Source of the DNA: Selaginella tamariscina
Taxonomy: Eukaryota > Streptophyta > Lycopodiopsida > Selaginellales > Selaginellaceae
NCBI GenBank assembly: GCA_003024785.1
Contig: PUQB01000020.1
Coordinates: 1,454,314 to 1,518,313, forward strand
Direction: 5' to 3'
Length of the DNA: 64,000 nt
Shown piece by piece: positions 48,850 through 60,435 of the stretch. Position 1 is the stretch's first letter. Each line of letters starts with the position of its first letter. The position numbers and the translations under genes are program-made. The notes below the pieces were generated by a model. That model saw only the letters and a list, made by a program, of their open reading frames with translations, did not search any database and was not told the DNA's origin.

Positions 48850-50380
48850 CTACTCTGCTAAGGATGTTTCTGTTTCTGTTCCTTGCCTTACCAAAGCAGT
48901 ATGCTGATTTTGCAGATGTCTTCGACAAAAGGAAAGCTTTTACCTTGCCACACACCATGAGTACGACTGTCCTATCGATCTCCTTGAGGGTAAGCAGCCA
49001 TCTTGATTCCATCTACAGTCTCTCATCGACAGAGTTGGAGACATTGAGGAGAATCTTGTCACCAGATTTATCTGTCATTCGTGATCACCGGCTGGTGCCC
49101 CAGTATTCTTTATTTCCAAGAAAGATGGAAGTCTCTGGCTTGTGGTGGATTACCGAGATCTGAATAAGGTCACCATTCCAAACAAGTATCCTCTCCGCTT
49201 GTCTCCGACATGCTCGAGCGTCTTTCTGGTGCCCGATATTTCACAAAGATTGATTTAAGAGGAGCGTACAATCTCATCCAAATTCGAGAAGGAGACGAGT
49301 GGAAAACAGCATTCCGTACACACTACAGACATTTCAAGTACGTAGTAATGTCGTTTGACTTGACAAATGCACCTATTGTTTTCCAACACATGGCTAACGA
49401 TATTTTTTGGGACTTCTTGGATTTGTTTGTCATCATGTACCTAGACGACATCCTAATATTTTTCAAGACTCGAGAAGAACACGAATGGCATGTATGGTTA
49501 GTCTTGAAGAAGCTTTGAAGCACCACCTGTTTACCAAGTTGGAGAAGTGCTCTTTCAGTCAGCAGTTGTTGAGTTCCTAGGGTACATCGTTTTAGCTAAT
49601 GGTTCACATGGATTCTGCAAAATTTGGACTGTATTGGAGTGAGAGAGACCATAAATATTGTGACATTCAATGTTTCCTCAGGTTTGCAAACTTCTATCAA
49701 CGTTTCGTTTCGGGATTTTCCATGATTGCATTGCCATTGACGAAGTTGACTGGCAAGGATGTTCCATTTGTCTGGTCCTCTAAAGACTGAGGAGGCATTC
49801 TAGTTCCTAAAGAAGGCGTTCACCTCAGTATGTTATTATCCATCCTGACCCTGCAAAGCCATATTTTTTGTGAAAGCTAATGCATCTGACTTCGCTATTG
49901 GTGGAGTGTTGTCTTAGGAAGGTCCAGATCATCTTCTCCATCCCATTGCTTTCCATTCCCGCAAGTTCACTGCACCTGAGATCAACTACAATGTCTACAA
50001 TAAGGAGCTGCTGGTGATTGTCGATGCCTTTGAGGAGTGGCACAGATTCCTTGAAGGTTCCCCGCATGTGGTTAAGGTGTATTGTGATCACAAGAACCTC
50101 CAGTACTGGGCAACAACACGAGTTCTCAATTGGCATCAAGCATGATGGGCACAGTCTTTGCCCGGTTCCGATACATGATTATTATCGTCCTGATCGTCTA
50201 AATGGCAAAGCAGATGCTTTATCTCGTTGTAGTTACCTAGCTCCAGTACCAGGTGAAATCCCATTTGATCAACAAGAACAAGTCATCATGAGCTCCGGCC
50301 AGTTGCTGATGAATGCACTTTCCCGTTCTTCTGCTCCAGTTGACACTTCGTTTTTGATCTAATCCGAGAAAGTCTTCCAC
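48850..50380 (+). pseudogene. RT and RNase H of plus-strand chromovirus
   Basis: [20 protein letters not shown] (about 49140-49200), [28 protein letters not shown] and [10 protein letters not shown] with intact YLDD (49210-49470). The frame changes once near 49203. RNase [18 protein letters not shown] (about 49670-49720), VYCDHKNL (about 50085) and LNGKADALSR (about 50200-50230). Confidence 0.88.
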
Positions 50381-50539
50381 AAGACGAGTTTGCTCATGAT
50401 GTCCTTGCACATGTTCGACAAGTTCAGCCATTGTCTTCAGGGTCACAACTATGAGATTATGCTGCTTTTCATCTTCATAATGGGTTGCTGTACCACCACA
50501 TCCAAATCTATGTTCCGAATGGAGAACTGAGGTTGCGAG

Positions 50540-51080
50540 CTATCCAACATTGCCATGACAACACACTATGGGACATTTTGGCATTCAGAAGATGATCGAG
50601 CTGGTACAACGTGTGTTCTGGTGGCCTCGGCTTCACATGTATGTTGAGAAATTTGTGCGATCTTGTGACACATGCCAGCATACAAAGCTTCCTCATCATC
50701 AATCGGCTAGACTACTACAGCCTCTTCCTATTGCTCAGTAGCCATGGTCCTCCATCACCATGGATTTCCTCACTGATTTACCACCTTCTAGAGGTTTGAT
50801 GTTGTCCTAGTCATTGTTGATCGGTTCTCTAAGATGGCGCACTTTGTTCCTTGCAATAAGACATGTTCAGGTCCTGATGCTACAGATCTGGTGTACTGGG
50901 GAGGTGTTATATCATCTTGAAATAGATGGCCAAACGGAGTGCACGATTTAGACTTTGAAATAATATCTCCAATGTTTCATTTCTCATCTGCAAGATGATT
51001 GGGTCGATCTTCTTCCTGCTGCCGAGTTCGCGTACAACAACATGACACACTCATCCATAGGTGTGTTAACTTTGGTGAAC
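50540..51080 (+). pseudogene. Integrase of plus-strand chromovirus
   Basis: The zinc region with HFGIQKMIELVQRVFWWPR (in one frame from about 50573) and FVRSCDTC (about 50652) is followed by a core with TMDFLTDLP at about 50758 and VLVIVDRFSKMAHF at about 50805. The part between 50880 and 50990 is shortened, including the region of the second catalytic Asp, so it is defective. Confidence 0.8.
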
Positions 51081-51084
51081 CTGA

Positions 51085-51600
51085 GTTTGAGGTTGCTGCA
51101 ATTCTTGACTCCAAGCTTGTTCTTGGTCAGCTTCACTATTTTGTGGATTGGGTCGGTTATTCGCCCAGTAAATGCACTTGGGAGCTACTGTTTATTTTGT
51201 TCATGCTCCTGATCTTGTTGCTGAGTTTCATCATCATGCTCCTCCTGATCTTGTTGTCGAGTTCCATCATCATGCTCCTTATGAACTCGGTCGACTTTTT
51301 CACCACCTCTTCCCGTTACATTGCTGGTGAACTTGAGTTCAAGGTTGTTACAATTCTTGACTTCAAGCTTGTTCGTGGTCAGCTTCACTATTTCGTGGAC
51401 TGGGTCGGTTATCTGCCAGCAAACGCACTTGGAAGCCTCACTATTTTGTGGACTGGGTTGGTTATCTGCCCAGCGAACGCACTTGGGAGCCTCACTATTT
51501 TGTGGACTGGGTTGGTTATCTGCCCAACGAACGCACTTGGGAGCCTCACTATTTTGTGGACTGGGTTGGTTATCCACCAGCGAACGCACTTGGGAGCATG
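51085..51600 (+). pseudogene. Repeated chromodomain region
   Basis: A chromodomain ([27 protein letters not shown]) appears at 51085-51180 and again at 51325-51430 ([19 protein letters not shown]). The core [18 protein letters not shown] is then repeated three times in perfect 54-bp units (51436-51489, 51490-51543, 51544-51597). This gives five copies of the W-V-G-Y core; the last three are bare cores without the preceding strand. Confidence 0.88.
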
Positions 51601-51717
51601 CTGCTCATCTTGTTCATGCTCTTGATCTTGTTGCCAAGTTCCATTGTCGAGTTCCATCATCGATATCCTGCAAAACTTGGACTAGTGACGAGTGGTGCTC
51701 GTCATCGGGGGGGGTAA

Positions 51718-52019
51718 TGTAAGAATCATGGGTTTTTTTGTCTTTGTGTATGATCCTGGATGCTGAATTACACTATCAACAGCAAGGCGTATATTCATAT
51801 GCATGTTTCAGACTAGTTGTGGACCACACATTCTAGACCAGTTGTGGACCACACAATCCTCAAGACCTCAGATATATAAACAGGGTTCCAATTCCAGGTT
51901 TCTCAAAATCATTCAACACCAGTCTTTAGCCTTGTGTTTCATTTTGTATTCATTTTTCTCTTTAATATAATTTCCTCCTTTCAGCTCAAAGGTTTCGCCC
52001 TTTACACAAGGTCGTGACA
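51718..52019 (+). repeat. 3' LTR of plus-strand chromovirus
   Basis: 302 bp, TGTAAGAATCATGG to GTCGTGACA, preceded by a G-rich tract CATCGGGGGGGGTAA that serves as polypurine tract. ATATATAAACAGG at about 51870 is a possible TATA box. Confidence 0.88.
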
Positions 52020-52203
52020 GGGGGTGCACTTAGTGTAATTTATCATGGACACGTACGTTCATGGGTGTATCTTTTAGCCCTAAGTATACCATAAAAGTTC
52101 TACTTTAAACCCTTAGTATACCAGAAAATTACAAAAGACAAATATTACTACTAAGGGTGAAAATACCCAAATAAATAAGAGAAATACATAACCCTTTAAG
52201 TAG

Positions 52204-53030
52204 ATCCACCTCTACTTCTCCCACGTCCATGGCGTCCTATTCCTTTGCCTTTGCCCCTGCCTTTGCCTCTACCTTGAGCTCTCCTAGCAGTTGAATTGGT
52301 AGCAACTTGTGGACCTATACAAGTAAAGTTACATGTCAAATGTGCATGGGCCAAAGCTTACCAGTTAATCTCTTATCATCAATAAAGTTTCTGCAGAATA
52401 ATTCAACTAGTTGTGCATCATCCTGGTTCAAAGTGTATTTTCCAGTTTGTGGTTGAAACATCAAGTTGACAATTGATATGACATTGTCAAGTAAAACAGT
52501 TGCATGATCTACTAAGTCATATGTCCACTCTCCAGATTGTTCATCCTTTTGATACCATTGAAATTGAGACGGATTGGATATGATGGCCTATCACTCAAAT
52601 CCACAAGCTCTCTAGTCTCCCTTGAGTTCCCAGCTTTCCTAGACACCTTTAAAATCCTCCCAATATACCAGTTCCCACCCTTGTAAAACACTACAATATC
52701 TGTACCATATGAAATTGAAGTTTGTGTTTTAATCCTCTCCATTTGGCCACTATCGTACACACTTGCTTTCACTTTTTGTCAACCTATCTTTTGAAAAGAA
52801 AGGACTACCGTTGAGGTGAGAAACAAGAGTGCTCTTAGCAATTTTCTTTGAATCAAGTCCAACGTATTGTGTAGCCTTTTGAACTTGTCATGTTTCCTCT
52901 TCCTGATCTAGCATCATATCAAACGTATGCCTTAACTCCAATGTCGATGCTAAAGTCTCATCCTCGTCTTGATTTGTTATAACTGACTCGCTTTCCATCT
53001 CAGGATCATTTGCTTCATCACCAATAGAAG
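52204..53030 (-). pseudogene. Gene remnant with RGG-rich tail
   Basis: The minus-strand order: an acidic part with NDPEMESESVITNQDEDETL (about 53000-52940) followed by a stop; ATQYVGLDSKKIAKSTLVSH then LNGSPFFSKDRLTK (about 52880-52770); TDIVVFYKGGNWYIGRILKV (about 52690-52640, an SH3/Tudor-like opening); then, after a shift near 52560, FQWYQKDEQSGEWTYDLVDH and TLNQDDAQLVELFCRNF. An intron (GTAAGC...TTGTATAG, about 52363-52318) joins ...KRLTG to PQVATNSTARRAQ and a tail GRGKGRGKGKGIGRHGRGRS ending at 52204. RGG tails commonly bind nucleic acid. I do not recognise the gene; three frame interruptions suggest decay or assembly indels. Confidence 0.6.
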
Positions 53031-54580
53031 TTTATGCACGTTGTAACTAAAGTGGGCATGATACGTGAAAATGGGAATATAAATAAATTACTAATTATAT
53101 ATTAAGTTTTAATTATTAATAATTCATTTAATTAATATGTAATTAGCCTTAAAATTTATTAATTTTAATTAATCCTTCAATAACCTTACTTAGTTAGGAT
53201 ATTCCTAAAATATTTTAGATATTCATTTTTCTAAAAATACTTTACAATAATTAAGAAATACTATCAAACATAATTACAAATGAAATCATTTCCTTATCAA
53301 CATGTTTTATTTATTAAATACTTTCTTCTAACAATACAAAGAAATCTCCTCATTTTGTCTAATCATCACTCTCCGGATTAATAATTATTTTGATCAATAT
53401 CTTGATGTGTTTGTCACCACTAACACTCTCACGAATGCAATTGGGAGTTGCCATCCTTGTTAATACATAAGATGTAATAAGACTAAGTCTGCATAAAGGT
53501 TCATCTAAAGAATGACGTTCCTTAAGATAATATTATAAAGCGCCGATTGCTATCCTTCATTTTATAAATTCAAAATCCGAGAAAGAATCTTCAGGAAATG
53601 TTTGATACGGTGGATACTGCTCACAAAGTTTTCGAGATTCTTCTTTCTGAGGCACGTATCCAAGTAATCACTAGCTCATCCATAATATCAGTATCGAATA
53701 TGGATCGAAAGTGATTGGATGATACAAGCAATGTTTTGGTTGAGCATAGCTTCTGAGGAGAGTCGTCTACACTAACATCTGTGCGTTCTTCATTATCCTT
53801 AAGCGACTGATCTCCATGATCCCAATTATTCTTTCATTCTTGAAGAAGTACGGCTTGCTTTCCTTTTTTATATTGTGAATTCGAGAGGTTTATACTTTGC
53901 TGGTCAAAATCCAATCTTTACGAATCACCTCTTCTGCAACACTACAATGTTTCTTAGCAATTCAACAGCTGTGTTAAGTTATGAATCTGCATGCATGACT
54001 TAAATCCCCAAGCGCACCCATCTCCTTAAGCTTTTGAAGAAGACGATCCAACCTGGACGAAAATAATTATATGTGTGTGTGTGTGTGTGTGTGTGTATGT
54101 ATACGAGTGTTCGTGTGTGCGAGAGAGATTAATTTATTATTAAGAACACAACATATATTATAAAATAATAAAACTTAGAGGAGTGTGCGTGTGAGAGAGA
54201 GAGATCTCACTGTGTGAGAGAGAGAAGGAGATTTCACCGTCGCCGCCGCCGCCTTACAAACCTAGGAATATACTTAAACCCTAAAAGGAATAGAATATAT
54301 ATTAACCCTAATCGAATATTCCTTCTAAGAATATTTAAACCCTAAAAAGATTAAACTAGTGATTCGCCCTAAACGAATATTCTTTCATTATATTATCAGC
54401 GTGTGCGTGTGCGTGGGTGTATCACATACACCCCAAGAATAAATATCATGCAGGGTTTAACACATGTGTGTCCATGAGAGTGTTAAAGTTTCACGTGCAG
54501 CGATACATATATACACACATATATTATATACATAGCATACATACATATTAGTACATATTAATATTAGAGAGACAGAGTAC
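53031..54580. other. Intergenic region, possible decayed minus-strand exons
   Basis: No gene can be supported. Short minus-strand stretches read like coding (for example RLDRLLQKLKEMGALGDL at about 54050-53995, and QKEESRKLCEQYPPYQTF at about 53655-53600) but lack consistent frame or splice sites. A (TG)n tract is at about 54070-54097, a CCG run at 54238-54253 and ACCCTAA-like fragments at 54276-54375. Confidence 0.4.
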
Positions 54581-54581
54581 A

Positions 54582-55215
54582 GGATCATGTATGGTGTGTA
54601 TGTATGAGAGAAGAGTGACAATACATATTATGGATCATGCATGGTGTGTATGTTTGAGAAGAGAGACAGTACATATTTACATGGATCATGCATGGTGTGT
54701 ATGTATGAAGAAGAGTGAGAGTGTTAACAAATTAAATTCATACACATTGGATATATTAGTACACACATATACATACACACGTGTATACACACAGACATAC
54801 ATACATATTACATGTGTAAATTCAATGTGTTACATAGGTTTAGGGTTTAGGGTTTAGGGTTAGGATGGATCATGCATGGTGTTTATGTATGAGAGGAGTG
54901 AGTGTTATACACAGATATACATTATACATATTACATAATATTGTAACATCAGTACATATTATGGATCATGCATGGTGTGTATGTATGAGAGAAGAGACAG
55001 GCTACATATTATGGATCATGATCATGCATGGTGTGTATGTATGAGAGAAGGGATTATGCATGGTGACACTGTGTATGTATGAGAGAAGAGATAGAGTGTT
55101 AACAAATGAAAATCGTACACATTGCATATATTATATTAGTACACATATATACATACACACGTGTATACACACAGACATACATATATATTACATGTGTAAA
55201 TTCAATGTGTTACAT
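54582..55215. repeat. Minisatellite built on GGATCATGCATGGTGTG units
   Basis: At least seven variants of GGATCATGCATGGTGTGTAT followed by GTATGAGAGAAGAG occur from 54582 to about 55090. A longer block beginning TGTTAACAAAT and containing ATACACACGTGTATACACAC occurs twice (about 54720-54836 and 55095-55215). Translated frames here (CVCMKK-like) are artefacts of the repeat. Confidence 0.85.
54837..54864. repeat. Interstitial plant-type telomere repeats
   Basis: GGTTTAGGGTTTAGGGTTTA then GGGTTAGG: three full TTTAGGG units plus a degenerate one, inside the minisatellite. TTTAGGG is the common land-plant telomere unit. The run is too short to be a chromosome end and fits telomere-repeat insertion during break repair. 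Confidence 0.85.
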
Positions 55216-56454
55216 ACACACACACTGAGTACATATAGATCATACATGCGTTGAACATGATGTTTTTCAATAAAGAAGCAACATATAATTTCTCAAGTTT
55301 GGTTTAGGGCAATGTGCATGTGTGTGCATATGTGTCTCTGTAAGTGCTTCTAATGCGTGTGCACATGTATATATAAATTTATGATGTGTTTATATATAAT
55401 ATGTGCAAAACAAACATCGAATAATTAAGAAAATAATATTAATATACACACTATGAACATATTTTAAATTATACATAATAATATATGATTTTATCTAATA
55501 TATAGCCATATATAGTTTTAATAATATATATTAATTTAATATTGATAATAAGGTTTAACACTAGAATATTCTTGAAATAATAACAAATTAATTGAGAAAA
55601 TCCCATTAATATATACAAATGTAGAATAATTACTGAGATAATTAAGAATAAGACTAATTTAATTATGATAATCATGTTTAATATTGGAATATTCTTTGAA
55701 TATTAAAAAATAACAAAGAATATCCCATTAATAGTAGGAAATGTAAATTAATTACTCGAGTAATTAAGAAAATAATAATAATAAACAGACTATGAATATA
55801 TTTTAAATGATTAATAATATATCAATTTATTTATTGTATTAGTGTATATATATAATATAAACTTAATAATATATACTTGAATATTAAGAATGTAGAATAA
55901 TTACAAAAATTTCGTAATATTAAACAGCTTGAAGCACTTGAATGACATTAAATGCAATTTTAAAACACTCATTGGAATTGGAGAGTATATATGTCAGACT
56001 GTCGGTTATTTGTTTCAACTCATCTTAAATTTTCTTTTCTGTTATTTCAAAAATTTGAATTTCTGACATAAGTATTGTCGGTCTGACATGTAAATTTGAA
56101 AATGCATTTAATTTCCCACTCAAATTCAGATCTGGTTCTTTCTCCGGCAAGGGTTTCTTTATTTCTTTATTTTTCACTCTTCAGATTTTCTTTTTTCTTC
56201 TTAGTGATCAGCTCAGGAGCGACATTAAATTGGGTGCGCTATTGTTTATAGGAAAGCACGGCGCCTTCAGTGCTGTTTACAAGTAAGTATTATAAACAAA
56301 TTTAAATATATTTATAAAGATTCACTCTCTTACATTCTCTCTTAAATTTTAGAATTTAGGGATTTAGGAATGCATTAGGATTACAATATATTCTGTTAGG
56401 GATTTATCCCGTTTAAATATACTTTTAACTTAATATTCTCGGTTAGCCGGGGCG
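55216..56454. other. AT-rich flank upstream of the palindrome array
   Basis: No gene is seen. An inverted pair ATGTCAGACTGTCGG (about 55991) and ATTGTCGGTCTGACAT (about 56075) could form a hairpin. A less AT-rich segment at 56205-56285 (GGTGCGCTATTG...GTTTACAAGTAAGT) could be a leader exon with a donor at about 56283, possibly for the downstream gene; this is only a suggestion. Confidence 0.4.
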
Positions 56455-57147
56455 GCGGGATTAATCCGGCCATTTTTTTTCGCCTCTTCGAAGAGGTGGC
56501 GGGATTAATCCCGCCACCATCTCTTTATACTATGACAGAATTAGTCGGGCAATGCTTCTCCGCCTCTTAAGAAGAGCGGGATTAATCCCGCCGATAACTC
56601 TCTCAACTGATAAAAGATACTTGAATTTATTAAAAGAGTTATCTACGGGATTAATCTCGCCATCCATTTTAGGAGGCAGAGAAGGTGTGGCGGGATTAAT
56701 CTCGCCATCACATTCCTGTTTTAAATATTTGTGGGCAGGATTCATCCCGAATCTTTAAAATCATAATTTCGGAGAGAATTGTGGGCGGGATTAATCCCGC
56801 CGCTTATTCCCGTCGTCAGAGTTGTGGGCGGGATTAATCCCGCCGCCTATTCTCCTTCGTCAGTGTTGTGGGCGGGATTAATCCCGCCCCCTCTTCCTCG
56901 TCGGAGGGATTTGCGGCGGGATTAATCCCGCCGATTCCCTCCCGCGAGGAAGAAGCGGCGGGATTAATCCCGCCGGTACTTCCTCGTCGGAGGGAGTCGC
57001 GGCGGGATTAATCCCGCCGCCTCTCTCAGACGAGGAAGTACCGTCGGCGGATTAATCCGACGATTCCCTCCCGCGAGGAAGATCGGCGGGATTAATCCCG
57101 CCCATCGTTCCTCGTCGGATGGAGTCGTGGGCGGGATTAATCCCGCC
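56455..57147. repeat. Array of 18-bp palindromes GGCGGGATTAATCCCGCC
   Basis: The self-complementary 18-mer GGCGGGATTAATCCCGCC is exact at 56498, 56784, 56827, 56871, 56915, 56957, 57001, 57085 and 57130. Near-copies lie at 56455, 56575, 56646, 56689, 56733 and 57044 (the last with compensating changes CGGATTAATCCG). From 56784 the start-to-start spacing is 41-45 bp. The spacers are also related and alternate in orientation: CTTCCTCGTCGGAGGGA is followed by TCCCTCCCGCGAGGAAG, and so on. The block is GC-rich in an AT-rich setting and ends 155 bp before the first ATG of the DUF7869-type gene. Confidence 0.95.
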
Positions 57148-57301
57148 CATCAGTTGTATTAATAAAGCATGAGATATTATCTTTATACATAATTATGTAT
57201 TATTGCACATGCATATTATTAAGCAACCGCAGTTATGATTTCTTAGAAATATTGCATAAACAGATATCATAAATAACACAATTATTTATGTGCAGGACAA
57301 T

Positions 57302-60300
57302 ATGTATAATACTGGAGATAAAATATGTCTTCTTCGGAACAACGAGATAGTTGGCACTGGAACTGTGGAAGTTCGAGATGAAATGCATCATGTCACAATA
57401 TTGCCCAAGGATCTTGTGTGTACGTATGGGTGAACACCATTTTCAAGCATGTTGAGGTTCCGGAATGGAATTTGAGGAGGGTTCTCCTGTATTGTGGAAT
57501 TTGGATGAAGTCAAGGCTGACACAGAATATACAGAGTCACAAACAAACAGTAGCACGAGTTTTTCAGATGATGGCTTGCCTGCTGTGATGGATGAGGTGA
57601 TTCTCTTTCTTCATGAGATTGAGGTTGGGAGAGGCATCATCACAGCTATAAATCCAATGGAAGCAGTGTCAGAAGAGAAACTAGGGTCCGACTTCGTGGG
57701 TGTAGTTGTGACAGAGGTTTCACCTAATGGCACTTTGCATCCTGGATCCCTCGTGAGGTGGCGAACATCTGAATTAAGACGGAAGATGGTTCAACATATT
57801 CTGGGTTGATTTCAATAATAACAACCCGGAAGAACAACTCATATTTGAAGAGGTTCCTTGCATTGGTCCTATTGTAAGAAAAAGGCGATTCATGGGTTGC
57901 AGATCTTCCCCTGCAAGTTTCAGCAAGAGGGTAAGATGGATCCTACATCTTCCGAAAGTGTTATGAGCATTTCCACGATTGATTGCTGCAAGAAGAAGTG
58001 TTGTCAGATGGCAGACCGGAATGAAATTACCCAATGTAGACATGTCTTTCGTACGCTCACCCAAAAGCAAAGGCATGAGTTTGTATATGCAGCACTAACT
58101 GGGTGTATTGATGGAATGACCTCGGACACAGGTTATCAGAGTACATCCATGGTATTTAATAAGGTGGCCATCTGCTTCAAAGCTTGGTACAGTATATACG
58201 GGATCCCAAAGACCACGTTCTACCGTCGGAGGGATGAGTGGCTAGATGGAGCGCGAACCTCAGTACATGGGAACACTCGCTTGGTCAAAACCCGCTCTCA
58301 CATTATGGCAGCCATAGAGATACTCAAGGCTTTTGTGGAAGCAAATGCAGACAGGATGCCTCACAAATGCCGAACCACAAATGCAGGGGTCAGGGAAAAT
58401 CTCAAGGTTTTGCCTTCAATCTACACTCAATTGAAGCTGTGTGAACATGTGAACAAGTGCCTCATTTGATGGGCTGCAAGCAATCTGCACTGGTACCTTC
58501 AACAACATATGGAATACTCATTTTAAGGATGTGGAGATTGCAAAACACTCTAGCTTTTCCAAGTGTGACACTTGTACATCATTGAAGGCTGCAGAGGCTT
58601 GTGCAAAAACCTTGGTGGAGATCACTGCCATTCAAAAGAAGATGGAGGCCCACATGATTGCACAACAAACTTGCCGGTCTCAGTACTATGCACACCGCAT
58701 GCTTTCTGTGTCACGCCCATCAGAGTACCTGTGCTTGATCCATGACAAGATGGATCATTCAAAGACCAGCATTCCAAAGCTCGTTGCAACACCAAAGTGC
58801 CTTGGAAATGTCATGAAACTTCCGATTTCATTGACAGGTGTGCTAACACATGGACACGGTTGTGAGTCATATGGACACTTTTCACTTCCACATTGGTCTA
58901 GTGACTCCAATTTCACTATTGGGTCGTTGGCCATGTGTTTCAGAAACCTTGAAGCCCACTCACAGACACGTCCTATCAGTGATCTCAAAGTGAAGAAACA
59001 ACACCTTCAACCTTTACATAATGCTCTCATGAACACGTCTGCACTTGAGGCTACTTGGGAATATGAGAGGCATTGTCAGCAGCCTGCACAAAAAACAGAT
59101 GGCCCTGTTGAGAGTTCAGGTTCAGTGGAGGGATCTAGCTCAAATAGTGTACATGTGTCCTCAACATCAAATAAGCTTCCTCGTCATTTGCTTTTACAGA
59201 TGGATAATTGTGCAGGCGAGAACAAAAATAGGTAAATCATTTTACTTAAGGGTTTCTCAAGCTCATACTTACTTTTATTATTTTCTAGATATGTGCTAGC
59301 ATACTTGTCAATGCTTGTTGCCAAAGGTGTGTTTGAGACAATCACGCTCAGTTTTCTTATGGTTGGTCACACTCATGAAGATATTGATGCGTTCTTCAGC
59401 AAGGTCTCCAACTCTACAAAAAGGACAAGTGCACTTACCTTACCGCATATGATGAATCTTTTTGAAAACTGCATCTCCAAAAAAAGTTGTGCTTTGCTTG
59501 TGACTGAGGTGCCAGACTTCAAAAAATTTCTCAAGGAGTATATAAAAGAGGGGAGTGATTCTTTAGTTGGTCACCTTGTGCCGCTACAATTCTTTTTCTC
59601 TATACGAGATGGTATACCTATTATGCAGTACAAGTTACGGCCATCAGAGCATGAGTGGTTACCAAAAGAGGGGTTAATGCTCTTCAAAAGTGGAGAGAAT
59701 GGAAAGCCACTTCTCCCAGAAGGACAACCAGACCCTATTCCATTGAGTGCCCAGCTCAAGGAACAAGAGGTTATTATTGATGGCATCAAAAAATATGTGG
59801 CATGGGTTCAAAAATCGATGCCAAAGAATTCTGATAAGGCAACTGGTTACTCAGAACTATATAAGCATGTGGTCGACTATTGGGAGACTGTTGTTCGAGA
59901 GTTGGAAGGGCCTACTGTCACAAGTACAGAATTGCAACACCCTTTTTGGCCTAAAACAAGGTGGCGAGAGGAGATTGAAATGACATCACTGAGCACAGAC
60001 GACATAGAAGCCAGTAGTGATGTGGAAGTGCAAACCCCACACTTTGTTGGACAAAGGAACCAAAAACCTAAAGCATACTTTGATTGCTGCCAGGATCTTC
60101 AAAAACTAATGATGGTTCTCATTACTCCAGATGCGTCATATAATCAGCCTATTTGGATGGGTCAAATTATCGACACACCTGAAGTAATCACAAAAAATAG
60201 TATTGTTAAGGTTGCATGGTTCAAACCACAAAAAAGGCGACACGAGAAGGAGAGCGAAAGATATAATGGATGCCTAGAGAAAACATGGTCTCCCAATCAA

Positions 60301-60435
60301 AAAGACCCAGCATGTTTTATAAATGTTAAATCCATTCGATATGGGTGGATGTCAAGAAGCGTTGATAAAGTCACAATTAAAAAACTGCAAGGGAATGTAT
60401 GTTTTCTGAAGCTTAAAGCAATTACAAAATTATAA
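57302..60435 (+). CDS. DUF7869-type protein, probable transposase-derived, frame interrupted
   Basis: About 1,000 codons. N-terminal part: GDKICLLRNNEIVGTGTVEV from the ATG at 57302, then a related module DEVILFLHEIEVGRGIITAI (57590-57660). A Cys-rich start DCCKKKCC (about 57980) leads to YGIPKTTFYRRRDEWL (about 58200-58245). The DUF7869 core follows: FSKCDTC (58555), YLCLIHDKMDHS (about 58725-58760), GVLTHGHG (about 58840), LLLQMDNCAGENKNR (59190-59231), a 57-bp intron (59232-59288, GTAAAT...TTCTAG), then YVLAYLSMLVAKGVF and FLMVGHTHEDIDAFF (59360-59397). The conserved Asp residues in HDKMDH, QMDN and HEDID suit an RNase-H-like DDE fold (inference). The C-terminal part has an SH3-like PIWMGQII stretch. 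Frames shift at about 57430, 57463, 57780-57850 and 58450. It could be a domesticated or dying transposon gene. Confidence 0.75.

Larger units (their letters stand above)
46904..52019 (+). mobile_element. Plus-strand chromovirus (Ty3/gypsy)
   Basis: The LTRs are 46904-47278 and 51718-52019. The internal order gag, RT, RNase H, integrase, chromodomain and the RT wording ([15 protein letters not shown]) place it near the nested chromovirus at 15.7-21.9 kb. Coding is broken in many places. I see no matching target duplication at the two ends. Confidence 0.88.

Noticed and set aside
51185-51660. Minus-strand frames with a repeated NQPSPQNSEAPKCVRWAD unit
   Set aside because: This is the antisense reading of the 54-bp chromodomain repeats, not a separate repetitive protein.
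56455-57147. Regularly spaced repeats resembling a CRISPR array
   Set aside because: The repeats are perfect palindromes only 18 bp long, spacers are related to one another and alternate in orientation, and the context is a plant nuclear genome.
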